Below are positions 16,946 to 26,420 of a DNA stretch of 64,000 bases, one piece after another. Under the pieces are notes generated by a model. It was not told the DNA's origin. It made no database searches and saw nothing but the letters and a program-made list of their open reading frames with translations. Origin of the DNA: Bacillota bacterium (lineage in GTDB: Bacteria > Bacillota > Clostridia > Lachnospirales > Lachnospiraceae). Position numbers and translations under genes: made by a program. Numbering within the stretch: the first letter of the stretch is position 1; every line of letters begins with the position of its first letter. The stretch covers positions 1 to 64,000 of the forward strand of contig JAEYLX010000018.1 of assembly GCA_023407575.1 (NCBI GenBank). The letters are read 5' to 3'.

Positions 16946-17767
16946 ATGAGGCAGGTTGCAATTTACGGAAAAGGCGGAATTGGCAAATCAACAACCACAC
17001 AGAATTTAACAGCGGGCTTAGGAGAAATGGGGAAGAACATCATGATTGTGGGATGTGATCCGAAAGCTGACTCAACAAGATTAATTTTAGGAGGTCTTGC
17101 ACAGAAAACAGTACTTGATACACTTCGAGAAGAGGGAGAAGACATTGACCTGGATTTCATTTTAAAGAAGGGCTTCGCGGATATTCGTTGCGTAGAATCC
17201 GGCGGTCCCGAACCAGGAGTTGGATGTGCTGGCCGTGGTATTATTACATCCATTAATCTGCTGGAACAGTTGGGAGCCTATACGGATGATTTGGATTATG
17301 TATTCTATGATGTACTTGGTGACGTTGTTTGTGGAGGCTTTGCAATGCCAATCAGAGAAGGAAAGGCACAGGAAATCTATATTGTAGCTTCCGGCGAAAT
17401 GATGGCGTTATATGCTGCGAATAACATTTCTAAAGGTATTCAAAAATATGCAAATACTGGCGGAGTAAGGCTTGGGGGTATTATCTGTAATTCCAGAAAA
17501 GTAGACGGGGAAGCTGATCTTGTAAGTGCCTTTGCAAAGGAACTGGGTTCCCAGATGATACATTTTGTACCAAGAGATAATATGGTGCAGAGAGCAGAAA
17601 TTAATAAAAAGACAGTAATTGACTATGACAAAGCAGCTGGTCAGGCAGAGGAATATCGTCAGCTGGCAAGTAAAATTGATGGTAATGATATGTTTGTTAT
17701 ACCAAAGCCCATGAAACAGGAGAGATTAGAAGAGCTGTTAATGGAGCATGGTATTTTAGATATTTAA
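16946..17767 (+). CDS. nifH: Nitrogenase iron protein NifH
   Basis: NifH is the ATP-driven reductase that feeds electrons to the MoFe protein and also takes part in cofactor assembly. The 273-residue sequence has the P-loop GKGGIGKST, GCDPKADSTR, the two [4Fe-4S] cysteine contexts (GVGCAGRG and DVVCGGFAMP) and SGEMMALYAAN. AAAGGAGG precedes ATG 16946. It heads the nif operon and is followed after 18 bp by nifI1, the arrangement of anaerobic diazotrophs. Expression is probably gated by the leader terminator upstream. Confidence 0.97.
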   Translation: MRQVAIYGKGGIGKSTTTQNLTAGLGEMGKNIMIVGCDPKADSTRLILGGLAQKTVLDTLREEGEDIDLDFILKKGFADIRCVESGGPEPGVGCAGRGIITSINLLEQLGAYTDDLDYVFYDVLGDVVCGGFAMPIREGKAQEIYIVASGEMMALYAANNISKGIQKYANTGGVRLGGIICNSRKVDGEADLVSAFAKELGSQMIHFVPRDNMVQRAEINKKTVIDYDKAAGQAEEYRQLASKIDGNDMFVIPKPMKQERLEELLMEHGILDI

Positions 17768-17785
17768 TATAGGGAGGGTTAATTT

Positions 17786-18112
17786 ATGTTACTAATCAGA
17801 GCAATTATTCGCCCGGAAAAGGTCGGAATTGTATTATCAGAATTATTATCAGCAGGCTTTCCTGCAGTTACTAAGATGGATGTATATGGACGTGGCAAGC
17901 AAAAAGGGGTTAAGGTCGGTGAGGTGTTCTATGATGAGATACCCAAGGAAATGCTTCTTATGGTTGTGGACGATAAGGATAAGGAGGATGTGGTAAAGAT
18001 TGTTATGAAATATGCCAGAACAGGTGATAATGGTCACTTTGGCGATGGCAGAATCTTTGTCAGTCCAGTGGAAGAGGCCTATACAATTAGTACCAAGAAA
18101 AAGGGACTATAA
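17786..18112 (+). CDS. nifI1: PII-family nitrogenase regulator NifI1
   Basis: A 108-residue GlnB-family protein located between nifH and nifD, the defining position of NifI1. PII features include the N-terminal beta strand (LLIRAIIRPEKV), a T-loop region (GRGKQKGVKVGEVFYDEIPKE) and the C-loop TGDNGHFGDGRIFV. With NifI2 it forms a complex that in methanogens blocks the MoFe protein under ammonium and is released by 2-oxoglutarate and ATP. The gene has GGGAGGG before its ATG. Role in this organism is by homology. Confidence 0.93.
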   Translation: MLLIRAIIRPEKVGIVLSELLSAGFPAVTKMDVYGRGKQKGVKVGEVFYDEIPKEMLLMVVDDKDKEDVVKIVMKYARTGDNGHFGDGRIFVSPVEEAYTISTKKKGL

Positions 18113-18135
18113 CGATAAAGGTTTCAAACAGTTAT

Positions 18136-18171
18136 AAAAGGGCTATAGGATTTAAAAGGGCTATAGGATTT
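18136..18171. repeat. 18-bp perfect tandem duplication between nifI1 and nifI2
   Basis: AAAAGGGCTATAGGATTT occurs twice in direct succession, and the first seven bases recur a third time just before the nifI2 ribosome site. It only lengthens the spacer between the two genes; no regulatory role is visible. Confidence 0.8.
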
Positions 18172-18193
18172 AAAAGGATTGGAGGATTCGAGC

Positions 18194-18577
18194 ATGAAAG
18201 AAGTAATGGCGATTGTCAGACAGAATAAAGTGAACCCCACCAAAGAAGCCTTAGCAGAAGCTGGAGTTCCAGCCTTTACCTGCAGAAAGGTGCTTGGAAG
18301 GGGAAAGAAACTAATTGATATGACGCTGCTTAGAACTATTGTTGATTCAGGAGAAATACCAGCCACTGAAACGGGAGAGTATTTGTCTGAAACACAGCGT
18401 TTAATATCAAAACGAGTATTTACAATGATTGTTGAGGATACCGAGGTGGATAAGGTGGTGCAATCCATCATGGACGTAAATAGTACCGGTAATCCGGGGG
18501 ATGGAAAGATATTTATCCTTCCGATTTTTGAAAGCTATCGGGTACGTAATGGAGAAACAACCACAGAGGCCTATTAG
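18194..18577 (+). CDS. nifI2: PII-family nitrogenase regulator NifI2
   Basis: A 127-residue GlnB-family partner of NifI1, longer in the T-loop as is usual for NifI2. The N-terminus (MKEVMAIVRQNKVNPTK) and C-loop (TGNPGDGKIFILP) are typical. ATG 18194 is chosen because GGAGG lies just upstream; an earlier in-frame codon at 18179 overlaps that ribosome site. It precedes nifD by 21 bp. Its expected function is ammonium switch-off of nitrogenase with 2-oxoglutarate as relief signal. Confidence 0.93.
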   Translation: MKEVMAIVRQNKVNPTKEALAEAGVPAFTCRKVLGRGKKLIDMTLLRTIVDSGEIPATETGEYLSETQRLISKRVFTMIVEDTEVDKVVQSIMDVNSTGNPGDGKIFILPIFESYRVRNGETTTEAY

Positions 18578-18598
18578 TACAGTAGATTGGAGGTAGCT

Positions 18599-20194
18599 AT
18601 GAATACAATGAATCGGGTGCTGGACCAATACAATTCCAGAGTATATAAAAATCGTAAAGAGCATATGGTGGATGTTAATCACAGTGAAAAAAATGAAATT
18701 GCTGCGAATGTACGAACCATACCGGGGATTATTACACAAAGAGGTTGCTGTTATGCAGGCTGTAAGGGTGTTGTGGTTGGACCAATTAAAGATGCTTTTA
18801 TTATCACCCATGGTCCCATCGGTTGTGCTTATTATTCCTGGGGAACCCGAAGACATAAAGCTAGGACTGAGGATGGAAAGGATAATTATCTGCAATACTG
18901 TTTCTCCACTGACTTACAAGAGCCGGATATTGTCTTTGGCGGTGAGAAAAAGCTTAAAAAAGCAATTGAAGAAGCAATGGAATTATTTCATCCAAAAACT
19001 ATCATGATCTGTTCCACCTGTCCCGTTGGATTAATTGGTGATGATATCCACGCCGTAGCCAAGTGGGCTGAGAAAGAATATGGAATTAAATGCATTGCCT
19101 TCAGCTGTGAGGGATACAAAGGGGTCAGCCAGTCCGCAGGCCATCACATTGCGAACAACCAGTTAATTAAATATGTTATTGGTGAAGGTGATAGAAAGAT
19201 TACAAATAAATTTTCAGTTAATCTTCTAGGTGAATATAACATTGGCGGCGATGGTTGGGAGACAGAACGATTATTGAAGCGGATTGGATATGAAATTGTA
19301 TCCGTATTTACTGGCGGTGCCAGTATGGAGGATATTGCAAATGCTCACCAAGCAAACTTAAGTGTAGTTCAGTGTCATCGTTCCATTAATTATATTGCAG
19401 AATTAATTGAAACAAAATATGGAACACCTTGGATGAAGGTTAACTTTGTTGGTGTGGAAGCAACAATTGAATCACTTAGAAATATGGCTAGATTCTTTGA
19501 TGATCCGGAGCTTACGGCGAGAACAGAAGCTGTTATTGCGGATGAACTAGACCAAATAGAACAGGAAATGACTTACTATAAAAGCAGGTTAAAAGGGAAA
19601 ACCGCTGCGATCTATGTAGGTGGTTCCAGAGCACATCACTATCAGTTTCTTCTAAATGATCTGGGGGTTCATACCATTTTAGCTGGTTATGAATTTGGCC
19701 ATAGGGAGGAATATGAGGGACGTGAGGTAATACCCTTTGTAAAGGTGGATGCTGACAGTAAGAATATTGAATCAATCACTGTACAGCCAGATGCAGAGAA
19801 ATTCCATGTTTATTTGTCGGAAGAGGAACTTAACCGCTTAAAGGAAGAGAAGTTAATTGATTACTATGGTGGAATGGTCAAGGATATGAAGGATGGCACT
19901 TTCATGGTAGATGATTTAAATCACTATGAAACAGAAGAGTTTCTCAAGTTGTTAAAACCAGATATTTTCTTCTCCGGTATCAAAGACAAATACGTAGCTC
20001 AAAAAAGCGGTATTTTATCCAGGCAGCTACATTCCTATGATTATAGCGGACCATATTCCTGTTTTCGAGGTGCTGTGATTTTTGCAAGGGATATCGCGAT
20101 GGGAATTTATGCTCCAGCTTGGAGTTATGTGAAAGCACCTTGGTCAACGACACCAATACTGGAAGGAAGCTTAGGAGGTGAAGAAGCATGTTAG
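18599..20194 (+). CDS. nifD: Nitrogenase MoFe protein alpha subunit NifD
   Basis: NifD holds the FeMo-cofactor. The 531-residue sequence shows the P-cluster cysteine contexts (RGCCYAGCKG, HGPIGCAYYSW and STCPVGLIGDD), the cofactor Cys in VVQCHRSINY, and the cofactor His in LHSYDYSGPY. It is longer than the roughly 480-residue proteobacterial form, as in Clostridium pasteurianum, because of an insertion near residues 380-430. ATG 18599 follows GGAGG. Its last codons overlap the nifK start. No AnfG/VnfG gene is present, consistent with the molybdenum form. Confidence 0.96.
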   Translation: MNTMNRVLDQYNSRVYKNRKEHMVDVNHSEKNEIAANVRTIPGIITQRGCCYAGCKGVVVGPIKDAFIITHGPIGCAYYSWGTRRHKARTEDGKDNYLQYCFSTDLQEPDIVFGGEKKLKKAIEEAMELFHPKTIMICSTCPVGLIGDDIHAVAKWAEKEYGIKCIAFSCEGYKGVSQSAGHHIANNQLIKYVIGEGDRKITNKFSVNLLGEYNIGGDGWETERLLKRIGYEIVSVFTGGASMEDIANAHQANLSVVQCHRSINYIAELIETKYGTPWMKVNFVGVEATIESLRNMARFFDDPELTARTEAVIADELDQIEQEMTYYKSRLKGKTAAIYVGGSRAHHYQFLLNDLGVHTILAGYEFGHREEYEGREVIPFVKVDADSKNIESITVQPDAEKFHVYLSEEELNRLKEEKLIDYYGGMVKDMKDGTFMVDDLNHYETEEFLKLLKPDIFFSGIKDKYVAQKSGILSRQLHSYDYSGPYSCFRGAVIFARDIAMGIYAPAWSYVKAPWSTTPILEGSLGGEEAC

Positions 20195-21552
20195 ATTATA
20201 CCACAGCAGTTAAATCAGAACGTAGTGCATTGCGTGTTAACCCTGCAAAGACCTGCCAGCCAGTAGGAGCAATGTATGCTGCACTTGGTGTCCATGAATG
20301 TATGCCACACAGCCATGGTTCCCAGGGGTGCTGCGCTTTCCACAGAATGTTTTTAACCCGACATTTTAAAGACCCGGCTATGGCATCTACCAGTTCCTTT
20401 ACCGAAGGTGCTTCTGTATTCGGTGGTGGTGCAAATTTAAAAACAGCTGCAAAAAATATTTTTGATATCTATAACCCTAAGATTATAGCGGTTCACACGA
20501 CTTGTCTCTCAGAGACAATTGGTGATGATTTAAATGCATTTATACAGGATATTGATGTACCGGAAGGGAAGTATATGGTGCATTGCAATACACCCAGTTA
20601 TTATGGTTCCCATGTTACAGGCTTTAGTAATATGGTGGCAGGCTTCATTCGTTACTTGTCAAAGTCTTCCGGCAGAAAAAACAAAAAAGTGGTGTTAATG
20701 CCAGGGTTCGTTAATCCGGGAGACATGAGAGAAATAAAGAAACTTACCGAGGCGATGGGTGTGTCCTATACCATGCTGCCGGACACTACTGGAGTTATGG
20801 ACTCTCCGATGACTGGTAAGTTCGAGCTTTATCCAAGAGGAGGCACAACAGTGGAAGAAATTATTACTCTGGGTGACTCGGCATGTACCTTTGCTTTTGG
20901 AAAGGCGGCAAGTGAAGCGCCAGCAGAAACCCTTTCAAAAAAATGTGGAGTTCCTCATACTTTGCTACCCTTGCCTATTGGAATTGGAAGAACAGATGAA
21001 TATATTGTAGCTCTACAGAACTATACCAAGGAGGCGGTTCCTTACGTTGTGGAAGAGGAAAGAGGGCAGTTGGTAGATATCCTGATTGACATTCATCCCT
21101 ATACCTATAACAAGAAGGTGGCCATCTTCGGCGATCCTGACACAGTATTAAGTATTGCAGAATTTACTCTTGAGATGGGTATGATTCCAAAATATCTTGT
21201 AACCGGGACACCGGGAGATTCCTTTGAAAAAGCAGCGAAAGAACTTTTCACCAAATTTGGAGTAGAGGGTTGTAAGGCAAAGGCATTTGCAGATTTATTT
21301 GAATTGCATCAATGGATTAAACAAGAAGGTGTGGATCTTCTCATAGGTGGTACACATGGAAAATACATTGCAAGAGCGGAGGATATACCATTTGTCAGAG
21401 CAGGTTTTCCCATTATTGACCGATACATTCATTCTTACTTGCCAATTGTAGGCTATAAGGGTGGTATGAGATTGGCAGAACTAATCATGAATGCACTAAT
21501 GGATCGACAGGATAGGGATAGTTTAGAGGAAGACTTCGAAATGGTTATGTAG
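20188..21552 (+). CDS. nifK: Nitrogenase MoFe protein beta subunit NifK
   Basis: The beta subunit shares the P-cluster with NifD. The 454-residue chain has the expected cysteines: CQPVGAMYAALGV, HGSQGCCAFHR, and TTCLSETIGDD. It is short at the N-terminus compared with proteobacterial NifK, again the clostridial form. ATG 20188 overlaps the nifD stop by seven bases and follows AGGAGGTGAAG, which supports translational coupling and equal subunit amounts. nifE follows after a 170-bp gap that contains no gene. Confidence 0.96.
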   Translation: MLDYTTAVKSERSALRVNPAKTCQPVGAMYAALGVHECMPHSHGSQGCCAFHRMFLTRHFKDPAMASTSSFTEGASVFGGGANLKTAAKNIFDIYNPKIIAVHTTCLSETIGDDLNAFIQDIDVPEGKYMVHCNTPSYYGSHVTGFSNMVAGFIRYLSKSSGRKNKKVVLMPGFVNPGDMREIKKLTEAMGVSYTMLPDTTGVMDSPMTGKFELYPRGGTTVEEIITLGDSACTFAFGKAASEAPAETLSKKCGVPHTLLPLPIGIGRTDEYIVALQNYTKEAVPYVVEEERGQLVDILIDIHPYTYNKKVAIFGDPDTVLSIAEFTLEMGMIPKYLVTGTPGDSFEKAAKELFTKFGVEGCKAKAFADLFELHQWIKQEGVDLLIGGTHGKYIARAEDIPFVRAGFPIIDRYIHSYLPIVGYKGGMRLAELIMNALMDRQDRDSLEEDFEMVM

Positions 21553-21722
21553 GTAAGATAAGGACTGTGGCAAAGGAAAGTGTGGCAAAGGGGAGGCTGT
21601 GTAGAGAAACGAATGAATATTGTCTCCCTTTGCAAAATCCTTGTCTAGGTTTACTTTTGTTACAGTCACTTAGTCTTATAAAGGGAAGTAGTCATTATTT
21701 TATCTTTAACCAGAAAGGAAGG

Positions 21723-23075
21723 ATGTCTGTGGAAAATGTAAATGTTCTGGAGGCCAGAAAGAGCTCTATTGTACGTAAGCAGGAGGGCTGCGGTGGTGAT
21801 GGAATGCGCTGTGATAGTAACAGTGTATCTGGTGCAGTTAGCCAGAGGGCCTGTGTATATTGTGGAGCCAGAGTTGTTCTAAATCCAATCACAGATGCCT
21901 TTCATATTGTACATGGTCCCATCGGCTGTGCCAGTTATACCTGGGATATTCGGGGGAGCTTAAGTAGCAAAGGAGACTTGTATCGAAATAGCTTTTCAAC
22001 TGATTTAAGGGAACAGGATGTTATCTTCGGAGGGGAAAAGCGGTTATCTGCAGCACTTGAGGAAGTAATAACAGAGCATAAGCCAAAGGTTATCTTTGTT
22101 TATGCTACCTGCATTGTTGGGGTTATTGGTGATGACGTCGAAGCGGTATGTCAGAGTTTTACGAAGAAATATGGAGTTCAGGTATTACCGGTAAAATCCC
22201 CCGGCTTTTCAGGGAATAAGTCCACTGGGTACAAAATGGCTTGTGATGCTATTATGAGACTTTTATCACCCCATAAGCCTGCAAAAAGAGAAGGGATTAA
22301 TATTCTTGGAGACTTTAATCTGGCAGGGGAGATATGGATAGTCAAGGAGTATCTTAGAATAATGGGAATTCCTGTGATAGCAACAATCACAGGTGATTCC
22401 GATTATGATACCTTAATTCAGGCTCCTGCTGCCCGGCTGAATGTGGTACAATGCGCTGGTTCCAGTACCTATCTTGCAAATCGTATGGAAGAAGAGATGG
22501 GAATTCCCTATATTAAGATTAGTTTTTATGGAATTGAAGATACTATAAGCTCTTTAATCAGAATTGCAGAAGCACTTGGGAATGAAGATGCTAAACAGAA
22601 AGCGATTGAATTCGGTGAGGCAGAGACGGTAAAACTTCAAGGGTTTTTAGCGACTTATCGTAAAAATCTCATTGGCAAAAAAGCTGCAATTTATGTGGGA
22701 GGCGGGTTTAAGGCAATTTCTCTCATTCGTCAGTTTCGCTCTCTGGGAATGGAAACTGTGGTGGTAGGTACCCAGACAGGAAAGCCAGAAGACTACGAGA
22801 TTATTTCTAGTATTGTAGAAAAAGATACTGTTATCTTAGACGATGCAAATCCTGCGGAACTAGAGGCATTTATTAGAGAAAAGGGAGCGGATATCTTAGT
22901 GGGTGGAGTAAAAGAGAGACCACTCGCGTATAAGCTAGGTATTGCCTTTTGTGATCATAACCATGAAAGAAAGCATCCATTGTGCGGCTTTGATGGCGTA
23001 GTTAATTTTACAAAGGAAATTAATAAGAGTATGAACAGTCCGGTTTGGAACTATGTTCACTCTCGTTTGGAATGA
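21723..23075 (+). CDS. nifE: FeMo-cofactor scaffold subunit NifE
   Basis: NifE pairs with NifN as the scaffold on which the NifB-cofactor is matured with molybdenum and homocitrate. The 450-residue sequence resembles NifD but is the NifE type: ARKSSIVRKQ near the start, CVYCGARVVLNPI, HGPIGCASYTWDIRG, FSTDLREQDVIFGGEK, and DHNHERKHPLCGFDG near the end. I place the start at ATG 21723 with GAAAGGAAG just upstream; the frame is open back to 21567, but that part looks non-coding. The partner nifN follows as a fusion with nifB. Confidence 0.92.
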   Translation: MSVENVNVLEARKSSIVRKQEGCGGDGMRCDSNSVSGAVSQRACVYCGARVVLNPITDAFHIVHGPIGCASYTWDIRGSLSSKGDLYRNSFSTDLREQDVIFGGEKRLSAALEEVITEHKPKVIFVYATCIVGVIGDDVEAVCQSFTKKYGVQVLPVKSPGFSGNKSTGYKMACDAIMRLLSPHKPAKREGINILGDFNLAGEIWIVKEYLRIMGIPVIATITGDSDYDTLIQAPAARLNVVQCAGSSTYLANRMEEEMGIPYIKISFYGIEDTISSLIRIAEALGNEDAKQKAIEFGEAETVKLQGFLATYRKNLIGKKAAIYVGGGFKAISLIRQFRSLGMETVVVGTQTGKPEDYEIISSIVEKDTVILDDANPAELEAFIREKGADILVGGVKERPLAYKLGIAFCDHNHERKHPLCGFDGVVNFTKEINKSMNSPVWNYVHSRLE

Positions 23076-23100
23076 AGGTATAGATTTAAAGGAGGTCTTC

Positions 23101-25980
23101 ATGAGGTCAAAAATAGTTAATCTAAACGTAAATCCATGTAAAATGTGTATGCCAATGGGGGCAATGACAGCAATGAGCGGAATTAAAAAATGTGCATCCA
23201 TCCTCCATGGTTCACAAGGATGCAGCACCTATATCAGAAGACACATGGCAACACATTATAATGAGCCGATTGACATTGCCTCCTCGTCTCTCACGGAGGA
23301 GGGAACGGTATACGGTGGTGAAAAGAATTTGCTTCAGGGGTTAAAAAACCTAATTCAGGTATATCAACCAGAGGTAATTGGCGTTGCTACTACCTGCCTT
23401 GCAGAGACAATTGGAGAGGATACTCCGCGTATTATACAAAAGTTCTATAATGAAAATCCGGAATATAGGGAGGTTGCTATTGTAAGTATAGCTACACCGG
23501 GTTATGGTGGAACCCAGTTTGAAGGATATTTTTCAGCCCTCTATCATTTGGTAAAAAGTATTCCTATGGATGAAACCCCTAATCATAAAGTTAATGTCAT
23601 TACCAGTCAGCTATCACCCGCAGATACCCGTTATTTAAAAAATTTATTAGATGCATTTTCAATTAATTATATTTTATTGCCCGATATTTCGGAGAGTTTA
23701 GATGGCGGTCATGAACCTGTTTATCAAAAGTTGTCCCAGGCAGGAACGGATATCAGGGATATCAAACGGATGGCAGGAGCGAAGTGCACCATCGAAATCA
23801 GTACCTTTGCAGAAGATTTAAAATCACCAGCTGCATATCTAAGGGATACCTATGGAGTTCCAATTCAGAGATGCCATATACCCATGAGCTTAAGAGATAA
23901 TGACGAACTCCTAAGAATTTTAAAAGAAGTGTCCGGTAATAGGATACCAAAGAGAATTTATAAAGAGAGAAGTCGCTTTCTGGATGCCATGATAGATTCA
24001 CATAAATACAATGCAGAAGTTAGAGCTGCCATTTATGGCGAACCTGACTTTGTATACAGCGCAGTGAGGTTATGTGTGGAAAATGGAATTGTTCCTCTAA
24101 TCGCCGCCACAGGAAGTAAGTGTCACAGAATGAAAGAATTACTTACAAAAGAAATAAAATCAGCAGCAGATGTATTTTATATAAAAGAGTTTCGAATTAT
24201 GGATGACATTGATTTTCAAACACTGGAGGAAACAGCAAAAGAGCTTAAAATTAATCTGTTTCTAGGCAACTCAGATGGAAGACGTATGGCAGAGAGATTA
24301 GGCATTCCTTTAGTACGAAGAAGCTTTCCCATTCATGATCGATTGGGCGGACAGAGGCTGCGAAGCCTTGGATATGAAGGAGCTCTTATTCTACTGGACG
24401 AAATGACGAATGAAATTCTTAGTCGTAAAGAGACTGGCTTTCGGGAAGAACTTTACAAGAAGTATTATAAGGATACTGCTGCTAAGGACGATCCGATACG
24501 CCAGAATAATATTAACCCCAGAGATACTAAACTGTATGATAATAAAAACATCAGAATAAGAAAAGGCAGAAACAATTATATTGGTACCAGAGCGGATAAT
24601 AAGCAAAAGTGGAACAGTAAAGAAGAAGTACTGACGGTGAAAGAACTGTCAATCGAGGAAAAGACAGCAACCCATCCATGTTATAATTGCGGAGCACATC
24701 AATATGCTAGAATGCATTTGGCAATTGCACCAAAATGCAATATAAGCTGTAATTATTGTTTGCGTAAATATGATTGTCCAAATGAAAGCAGGCCAGGAGT
24801 TACGACTAAAGTACTGACACCAGAGGAGGCGATACAGAGATATCTAGAGGTAAAGGAAAAGGTTCCTAAGTTATCGGTTGTTGGTATTGCTGGTCCAGGA
24901 GATGCACTAGCAAATATGGAGCAGACCAGAGAAACATTATCAGGCATAAGAAAACTTGATCCAGAGATTACCTTCTGTATCTCCACCAATGGATTAATGC
25001 TTCCGCAATATGCCAATGAGTTAATTGAACTAGGGGTATCTCATGTAACGGTTACAATGAATGCGGTGGATACAAAGCTTGGAGCTGAAATATACAAATA
25101 TGTGGACTATATGGGGAACCGGTATTACGGAGAAACAGCCGCAGCAATCCTTTTGTCAAATCAACTGGCAGGAATTAAAATGCTTACTTCAAAAGGAATT
25201 ATGTGCAAGGTGAATATCGTAATGTTAAAAGGGATTAATGAACATCATATTCCCCAGGTAGTTGCAAAGGTTAAGGAGTTAGGCGGTGTTATGACCAATA
25301 TCATGCAGTTAATTCCTGTGAAAGGCAGCGTGTTTGAACATCTTCCACTGGTGAATAACAACGAAATAATGGAGATGCGTTCAAAATGCGGGGAAAGCCT
25401 CAAGCAAATGTATCATTGCAGACAATGTAGGGCGGATGCTGTTGGTACGCTGGATAACGACCAATCTGTTGAGTTTAACCGTTGCCATAAAGAGATCGAT
25501 GTGACGAAGAATATTGATTACTCAACAGGAATAGAGAAGCAAATTGTTAGTACAAAAGAGAGTGATAAAACAACAGAGATTGATAAAGCAAGGAAAATTG
25601 ATGATACAAAAGATATTCTTAATGAGAATATACCTAAAATACATATTGCAGTAGCAACACAGAGTGGCATGATTGTAGATCGTCACTTTGGTCAGGTATC
25701 AGAATTCTACATTTATGAATACAAAGCTGGGAATACAGCATTTAAAGAAAGAAGAGTAGTTGATAAATACTGTAGTGGTGTGGATGAGTGCGGGGACCGA
25801 GAAGATAAGATGGAACGTATCCTCAAAGCGGTAGCTGATTGTCAGGCAGTAATTGCAATGAGAATTGGGGATGTCCCCCGTACGAAGCTAAACCAAAAGG
25901 GAATACGTACCTTTGCTACTTGTGACCGCATTGAGGATTCTATAAAACGTGCTATAGAGGAACTCACGGTGGCTACCTGA
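23101..25980 (+). CDS. nifN-B: NifN-NifB fusion with C-terminal NifX-like domain
   Basis: One 959-residue chain with three parts. Residues 1-460 are NifN (CKMCMPMGAM, HGSQGCSTY, TTCLAETIGED). A hydrophilic linker follows to about 520. Residues 530-790 are NifB, a radical SAM enzyme that makes the carbide-centred NifB-cofactor; the cluster motif is Cys546, Cys550, Cys553 (CNISCNYC), preceded by HPCYNCGAH. A second charged linker leads to a NifX/NafY-like cofactor-binding domain from about 845 (IHIAVATQSG, RHFGQ). The fusion is known from clostridial diazotrophs and would pass the cofactor directly to the scaffold. ATG 23101 follows AAAGGAGG. Confidence 0.95.
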   Translation: MRSKIVNLNVNPCKMCMPMGAMTAMSGIKKCASILHGSQGCSTYIRRHMATHYNEPIDIASSSLTEEGTVYGGEKNLLQGLKNLIQVYQPEVIGVATTCLAETIGEDTPRIIQKFYNENPEYREVAIVSIATPGYGGTQFEGYFSALYHLVKSIPMDETPNHKVNVITSQLSPADTRYLKNLLDAFSINYILLPDISESLDGGHEPVYQKLSQAGTDIRDIKRMAGAKCTIEISTFAEDLKSPAAYLRDTYGVPIQRCHIPMSLRDNDELLRILKEVSGNRIPKRIYKERSRFLDAMIDSHKYNAEVRAAIYGEPDFVYSAVRLCVENGIVPLIAATGSKCHRMKELLTKEIKSAADVFYIKEFRIMDDIDFQTLEETAKELKINLFLGNSDGRRMAERLGIPLVRRSFPIHDRLGGQRLRSLGYEGALILLDEMTNEILSRKETGFREELYKKYYKDTAAKDDPIRQNNINPRDTKLYDNKNIRIRKGRNNYIGTRADNKQKWNSKEEVLTVKELSIEEKTATHPCYNCGAHQYARMHLAIAPKCNISCNYCLRKYDCPNESRPGVTTKVLTPEEAIQRYLEVKEKVPKLSVVGIAGPGDALANMEQTRETLSGIRKLDPEITFCISTNGLMLPQYANELIELGVSHVTVTMNAVDTKLGAEIYKYVDYMGNRYYGETAAAILLSNQLAGIKMLTSKGIMCKVNIVMLKGINEHHIPQVVAKVKELGGVMTNIMQLIPVKGSVFEHLPLVNNNEIMEMRSKCGESLKQMYHCRQCRADAVGTLDNDQSVEFNRCHKEIDVTKNIDYSTGIEKQIVSTKESDKTTEIDKARKIDDTKDILNENIPKIHIAVATQSGMIVDRHFGQVSEFYIYEYKAGNTAFKERRVVDKYCSGVDECGDREDKMERILKAVADCQAVIAMRIGDVPRTKLNQKGIRTFATCDRIEDSIKRAIEELTVAT

Positions 25981-26079
25981 AATAGAAATACGTTATTGGT
26001 ATACCGCTATGTTAGCAACAATATAATTTTAAACTTATAAAATGGGAACTATACGAATTTAGTAAAGGGGGATTTTACT

Positions 26080-26388
26080 ATGGTGGAAGTAAAGCATCAC
26101 ATCTTTATCTGCACAAGCTGCAGAATAAATGGTCAACAGAAGGGTTTTTGCTATTCAAAGGGAGCGGTGGATCTTGTACAAACCTTTATGGAATTAATTG
26201 AGGAAAATGATTTATCAAGTGAAGTAATGATTACAAACACAGGCTGTTTTGGCATTTGTGAAAAAGGACCAATAGCAGTTATTTATCCTGAAGGGATATG
26301 GTATGGGAATCTGACAGAGGATGATGTGGAGCGAATAGTAGAAGAACATATTGTGAAGGGAAACCCGGTGGCGGAGCTAAGGATTTAA
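26080..26388 (+). CDS. Thioredoxin-like [2Fe-2S] ferredoxin
   Basis: A 102-residue ferredoxin very close in pattern to the Clostridium pasteurianum [2Fe-2S] ferredoxin that interacts with the MoFe protein: KHHIFICTSCRINGQ, GFCYSKGA, TNTGCFGICEKGP, and YPEGIWYGN. The cluster cysteines are in CTSC and CFGIC. It sits 99 bp after nifN-B and 32 bp before nifV, as in other clostridial nif regions. A nitrogenase-linked electron-transfer or cofactor role is inferred from position and family. GGGGG precedes the ATG. Confidence 0.93.
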   Translation: MVEVKHHIFICTSCRINGQQKGFCYSKGAVDLVQTFMELIEENDLSSEVMITNTGCFGICEKGPIAVIYPEGIWYGNLTEDDVERIVEEHIVKGNPVAELRI

Positions 26389-26420
26389 GAAAATAAGTAA
26401 TATGCACTTAAACAGGTGGA

